Positions 59,059 to 64,000 of a DNA stretch of 64,000 bases are shown piece by piece. The DNA is from Flammula alnicola (taxonomy: Eukaryota > Basidiomycota > Agaricomycetes > Agaricales > Strophariaceae): NCBI GenBank assembly GCA_015499995.1, contig JADNRV010000146.1:1-64000 (forward strand). Reading direction: 5' to 3'. The notes below the pieces were generated by a model. The model saw nothing but the letters and a program-made list of their open reading frames with translations, had not been told where the DNA came from and did not search any database. Numbering within the stretch: position 1 is the first letter of the stretch; the number at the start of each line of letters is the position of its first letter. The translations under genes and the position numbers were made by a program.

Positions 59059-61714
59059 ATGGCCATGCATGATAGAGACTGCAGATGGAGAAAGCCGCGC
59101 CTCGGCTACGCTACATCACTCAACGCAGTACTCTTGATTGTAAACACTCATGATGCCAGCTGCCAGTGCAGATGCGAACAGCCAGAGGACAACGCTGATC
59201 CTAACGACATCTTCAGGGATATCCAGCCTCTCTTGGACGCGTCTACCCAATATTACTTCGCGAAACAGCCCTCGAACCCGCTCGACAACGGAAGAGCAAA
59301 TCTTAACGACCGCCGCCATGTGTACGAGCAAGAAGGACGGGAAGAACTCAGCGAAGCCCTCGATTCGTTGTTAGACGTAGTAGGGGCGACTCTGCTGCAA
59401 TGCCCCCACGAAGGTGAGCCCATTTCTCAGACTTTGACTTTAACCGGGATAATTTTGGAATGGGCATGGGCGGTGGTCTCGGGGAAGAGGATTTGATAGA
59501 CGAGGATCTTGAGCGATTAATCGCTCAATTCGGTATGTTTATCCATCCTATAAACTCACCCCGCCATGCATTTACTAACCCTCAGAATTTCTAGCTGAAG
59601 AATTAACGGATGATGACCTTGATATGCTCCGAACTTTTGCTTTGAAAATCGAAGATCATCTATCTGACCAGACTTGGTCGAAAATCAGGCATACATACCA
59701 TCGACACAACATACCTTCGCTTAAGGTCACAAGAGCTCGCGTGGAGTTCCTCGCCGCTTATCGGCCTGTTGCGTACGACTGCTGTATCAAGTCATGCATC
59801 TGTTATGTCGGTCCACACGCAGACAAAACTCAGTGCCCATATTGCGAAGAACCGCGCAAGAATCATCTTGGCCGTCCTCGGAAGACCTTCACATACTCCC
59901 CGATCATTCCTCGTCTCCTCGCCGCCTTCAAGAATCCTGAGGCGGCCGTGCGCATGCTATATCGCGCCAAGTTCACCCCTCAACCGGATGTCGTATCGGA
60001 TATATGGGACGGAGACAACTACAAGAAACTAAAAGAGGAATATGTCACTATTGGCGGTGTTAAGCAAAACCACAAGTTCTTCAGCGACGACCGCGACATT
60101 GCACTGGGACTTTCGCTTGATGGCTTCTGCCCTTTTAAACGACGCAGTCAAACTTGCTGGCCTTTGATTCTTTTCAACTACAATCTGCCGCCAGATATAC
60201 GTTTCCACTTACACAACATTCTCTGTGCTGGCGTTATTCCTGGTCCTTTCAAGCCAAAAGATGCTGATTCATTTGTCTATCCGCTTGTGGATGAACTTCT
60301 GGAATTCTTATCCGGGGTTTCAGCGTTTGACATTACGACAAATCAACGCTTTTCACTGCATGCTTATCTCGTGGCCGTTTTCGGAGATATTCCTGCGATA
60401 TCGATGATCATGCGCATGAAGGGTCACAACGCGATCTTCCCTTGTCGGATGTGCACAATCAAAGGTGTCCGTGTGCCTGACAGCCGAAACACCACCCACT
60501 ATGTTCCTCTCTATCGCGCAAACCATCCAGTTGTGCTGGCACCTGGGGACAATGCAGAGATTCCTATCTATGACCCTGCTGATCTTCCTCTCCGTACACA
60601 TGACGAGTTTCTGGAGCAGGCTCGACATGTCCAATTTGCACCCAATGGTGCCGAGGAGCAACGCCGTGCGAAAGCGTGCGGAATCAAGGGAATCCCACTT
60701 CTTTCCCATCTCCCGTCGCTTTTGTTTCCGGTTTCATTCCCTTTTGACTTCATGCACCTTATCTGGGAAAATCTGATAAAGAATCTTGTCTTATTGTGGA
60801 CCGGACGATTCAAGGGCTTGGACGAAGGCTGCGAGTCTTATGAGCTTGGTCCTGGCGTATGGGAGGCAATCGGAGAGGCCACAAAAGCTTCCGGTTCCAC
60901 CATACCATCGTCGTATGCGACCGCTAGACCACAGAATGTCGCGGAAGATGCCTCTGCTTGTACGGCGGACTCGTGGTCTTTTTGGGCGCTTTATCTCGGA
61001 CCTGTTCTGCTCCGGGGGCGCTTCAAAAAGGAGATTTACTATAAGCATTTTGTTAAGCTGATCAAGCTTTTAAATATTTGTCTCCAGTTCGAGATAACAA
61101 AGGACGAGATCGTGGAGGTCAGAGTCGGTTTTCAAGAGTGGGTCACAACATTTGAACGGTCAGTTTTTTTCCGTTTCATATGCGCTCAAAAGCTGACTTG
61201 TATTTTCATATCTTAGAATCTACTATCAACATTCTCCTGACCGTGTGTCGCCGGTGTCGGCATGTCCGCTTACAGTCCATGCGCTCTTACATATTGCTGA
61301 TGGAATCGAAGCAATGGGGCCAGTGTGGGCATACTGGGCATTTCCGATGGAGCGCTTCTGCGGGCACCTACTGCGCTGCATTAAAAGCCGTCGCCATCCT
61401 TTTGCTAACATTGATTCATACGTTACAGCTGTCGCACAATTGGATCAGATAAAGAATCGATACAATGTTCACGATCAGCTAGCCCTTCTGCCGCCGAAGG
61501 AAGGAAATTCTCATGAATTTGCCTTCGATGAATGTAAGTCTTCTCACGTGTTCCTTCCATCCCTGTTCTCTGATTGCTTCACGATTGACAGATCCCACGT
61601 CAGTATTGTGTTTTCCGCGCCAAAAACATCCCGATATTCCCGACAGTCTTTACTCTATTATCGTCGCCACGCTAGCTACTCGTTATAACACAACACGCTA
61701 AAGATGCTTAGTGC
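59059..61714 (+). pseudogene. Tnp2-family transposase, N-terminal and central part
   Basis: Possible start ATG 59059; CQCRCEQPED and NDIFRDIQPLLDASTQYY follow. An intron of uncertain borders near 59410-59490 leads to EEDLIDEDLERLIAQF, a GTATGT intron, then EFLAEELTDDDLDMLRTFAL. A long open exon (to about 61158) carries a zinc-binding CCIKSCICYVG...CPYC, LGLSLDGFCPFKRRSQTCWP, PDIRFHLHNILCAGVIPGP, AIFPCRMCTIKGVR and the family signature FDFMHLIWENLIKNLVLLWT. After an intron come PLTVHALLHIADGIEAMGP and WAFPMERFCGHLLR (domain seen at the C end of Tnp2 proteins). The last exon (from 61593) reads YPTSVLCFPRQKHPDIPDSL to ATRYNTT and then runs into TAA through an apparent 2-nt insertion at about 61694-61699. 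It would catalyse element excision and integration; this copy is inactive. Confidence 0.82.
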
Positions 61715-63401
61715 GGGGTGTGTGTGAACTACTAGATAATCAAGTAGTCGCTTTCAATAGACTTTGTAATGTCTATTAGAGAGATACTATCAAATCCGAC
61801 TTGCTTCACTTTTAAATAACTACTTTACTACACTCAAACACCCAAATCAATGTTTAGTTGACTTAGTTCGTCCAAGGGGAGGATAATAGTTTTATAATAT
61901 CGATACCTGATAGTAGGTGTGCGATAAAAGAAGGTGTTTAACTATACAACGGCTCAGGCAAGGCCTTAGGCGCGTTTATAGCCAATGGGTCGTTTTAAGT
62001 CCAATAGACTTGTGTAAATTCTGGTCTGGTACTCGGAAACTAGTGCTCTATGCACAAACTGCTAACTGATCTCGCTTTGTCTTGTTCTCCAATTGAGAAG
62101 ATGGCTCTATGCCCTTTAACTTGTCTTTACTTGTCTCAAAAACTATACTTGTGGAAAGAGGCGCGCAGATGTCTGATCCGCCGACACTACAGTCCCTTAA
62201 CAATGGCCAGAGGCGCGTAGACGCTTTCGTCCACCGACACTACAGTCCAGGTCCCCAGATGTCCTTTGACAAAGGGTAGGTTTTGAACAAGTCACTTAGA
62301 CAGGTTCCTTGGCTTATAACTCTCTTTACTTGTCTTGGCGAATCACTTAGACACGCGTTCTCGTCTTAACAGTTCGTTTATATCGTTACTTGGTTTCTTT
62401 TTATATTATGGGACTCTCGCTTTGAAGCTACTTGGTACTTAGAGGTGAAACACTTAAGATATAATTCTTAAGCGCTTGTATCTCGTGGGTGGTAAATTGC
62501 TTGTATTCTACGGTGTTACAGGGCTGCTTATATACTACTGAGACGATATATTATTACATAGACGCAATGACGAGAATATAGAGATTTCATGGGCATTTGT
62601 GCGCGAGCGGCGGCCTTGTGGAGTACAGTTTCCGTGCTCATCCGCTCAATCATGCCTTTTTGGTTGGATCGGGAGCTCAGATCGTCGTCGGTTCGGCTAA
62701 CTTAAGCGCCTAAGACTTAATCCTCCTCGACCGCGTGGTATACAGGCTCATGACCTTTCGCTTTCATTGGTATCTTGTCCTGTCATTGGCTATAGACTGA
62801 CCGGAGCATAGACGCGCCTACATCTCGTCGGAGACGCTCGGGCAATCCACGCACGTTCTGTCCGAGATAATGCTCGTGATTAGGGTTGTAACCCTTCGTC
62901 CTTTGTACCCGGTATCTTGGTACCTTCGGCGTGCATCTGGGATCTCGCTGTGTCGAGTTATGCACCCCGGAAATCTTCCTGTACCCAGTTATTACCCGAT
63001 ATGGTATGTGTTCCCAATTTGGTATCCCTTTGATCCGAGCTTTGATCGGCGTTGCTACAGGCGCGTCTATGGGCGTCTGCTTTACCCCGGCTGCTCCACT
63101 GTCCTCGATGCCTTCGGCAATGTCACGCGACCTGTCCTGTAGTGTGCCTAGATGTCCGTTCTTTAATCTAGAGATCCGCGCCCTCGCTGTATAGGCCGGA
63201 TGGTTAAGACATTACTGAAAGGCGCCTATTTCCGTACACTTCATTAGATGTATTGACTAGTATCTCAATAGTTACTAATGATAATGTCTTTATTAAACCG
63301 CGCATTCCTCGTTATCTTGCATAGTTTCCTCTAGTCCTTAGTAGCCTTGTCATTGTAATGTCCGGACTTGTAACATTTAGACTACATTATAAGCTTTACT
63401 A
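61715..63401. mobile_element. 1.7-kb insertion inside the transposase gene, 5-bp target duplication AGTGC
   Basis: AGTGC at 61710-61714 and at 63402-63406 flanks 1,687 bp with no long open frame. Removing it with one AGTGC rejoins an open transposase frame on both sides. The left end begins GGGGTGTGTGTGAACTACTAG with a short ACTACT/AGTAGT inverted pair. The right end is GCTTTACTA, without inverted or TG...CA termini. A CCGACACTACAGTCC word occurs twice (about 62179 and 62233). It resembles a solo LTR or non-autonomous element in size and non-coding content; the class is not determined. Confidence 0.7.
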
Positions 63402-63406
63402 AGTGC

Positions 63407-64000
63407 TAAAAATAGCTCAGGTAAGAAGAATGGTAGTCCGTTCACAGCTAGCCGCTCGCGGTCTCTTCAACGCGCCATCGTCAAGGATCACTTCTCAGCT
63501 CAACAGGTCGAATTTTGGGGGAAATTTCGACGGCTTGGAGGCGGGGATACCATGAGAGCTGCGGCGATTGTCCAGTCCAATGCAGAGGATAGGCGTGATG
63601 CTTCCCATGTCAGAGTGCGTACTGTTCCTTAGCCTTCACCGATATCCCTCGTAATAACACGGTTTCAGTATGAACTATATGTCGACAAGTATACAAACCA
63701 ACCACGGAGGAAGCCCAAACTCGAACTCAAGACGTTTTACGGCCAAATTCGACAGATAATACTTGTGCGCATGCCGGCTACGCCACAACTTGGACTTGTC
63801 GATCCCGAAACAGTCATCCTCGCGTCAATAAAGAATTGTCCCATTGAGCGCCATAACGACCTCGACATGCACTACTACCGGAATGAACAAGGACGCACAG
63901 AGGTCGTCGATATTGCGGCCATTCAGTGTTTAGTCGGCCGCGTTTTCGATCGAGGTTGGTGGGTCATTATTGACCGTAGCGGAAAGTTGGCTCGTGCAGA
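63407..64000 (+). pseudogene. Tnp2-family transposase, C-terminal part, continues past the window
   Basis: Open from the insertion border: SAKNSSGKKNGSPFTASRSR, AIVKDHFSAQQVEFWGKFRR, LGGGDTMRAAAIVQSNAEDR, to HVR at 63614. A GTGCGT...GTTTCAG intron follows, then from 63669 YELYVDKYTNQPRRKPKLEL, KTFYGQIRQIILVRMPATPQ, DLDMHYYRNEQGRTEVVDIA and AIQCLVGRVFDRGWWVIIDR up to the window edge. These are the characteristic C-terminal segments of agaricomycete Tnp2-type transposases and continue the 59059-61714 part. Confidence 0.8.

Larger units (their letters stand above)
59059..64000 (+). mobile_element. Tnp2-type (CACTA/EnSpm-like) DNA transposon, interrupted, right end outside window
   Basis: Holds one transposase gene in two parts (59059-61714 and 63407 to the window edge), split by an insertion. 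No terminal inverted repeats were found at the left side, so the left boundary is unknown and the start given is that of the coding part. Confidence 0.75.

Noticed and set aside
63421..63447. Possible intron GTAAGA...CACAG right of the nested insertion
   Set aside because: Only 27 nt long, and the frame is open straight through it (GKKNGSPFTAS), so no intron is needed.

Overview
The window looks like nuclear DNA of a filamentous basidiomycete, most likely an Agaricomycete. Genes carry many short introns (about 50-70 nt) with GTRNGT donors and CTRAY branch points. The gene families are typical of mushrooms (NACHT ATPase, YAT-type amino-acid permease, MFS sugar transporter, Tnp2-type transposase). 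The one tRNA is a eukaryotic initiator tRNA-Met. Species cannot be told from sequence alone.

Layout. 1-1.5 kb: decayed, edge-truncated berberine-bridge-type FAD oxidoreductase (minus). 3.8-8.5 kb: alpha/beta hydrolase and MFS sugar transporter (both minus). 11.3-12.2 kb: cyclin. 13.8 kb: initiator tRNA-Met. 16.2-19.9 kb: WW-domain membrane protein, convergent with an amino-acid permease at 20.2-22.6 kb. 25.6-28.6 kb: a gene with a fungal N-terminal domain and a ubiquitin-like domain. 29.2-30.1 kb: single-pass membrane protein. 30.8 kb: riboflavin kinase. 35.1-37.9 kb: NACHT ATPase. 38.8-40.0 kb: HAD-type haloacid dehalogenase. 43.0-53.0 kb: a second, rearranged and partly broken copy of the 21-30 kb block, with a small secreted protein gene between its two halves. 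56.1-58.8 kb: two low-complexity hypothetical genes. 59-64 kb: Tnp2-like transposase broken by a 1.7-kb insertion and running off the right edge.

The most unusual feature is inside the two ubiquitin-like-domain paralogues. Each carries a tandem array of roughly twenty 71-bp units. Read on the coding strand, every unit is a complete spliceosomal intron (donor, CTGAC/CTGAT branch region, pyrimidine-rich CAG/TAG acceptor) separated from the next by exactly three nucleotides. Unit lengths vary from 68 to 77, but the spacer between AG and GT is always 3 nt and always a sense codon. Its identity changes freely, while GT and AG are never lost. Both arrays sit between phase-0 coding exons that end in the same 38-residue C terminus in the two copies. 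I read this as an array of single-codon exons, or at least a frame-neutral intron array that could yield many protein variants. Splicing itself cannot be proved without RNA data.

The duplicated block and the nearby NACHT gene suggest a fast-evolving, possibly self/non-self recognition-related neighbourhood. That functional reading is inference.
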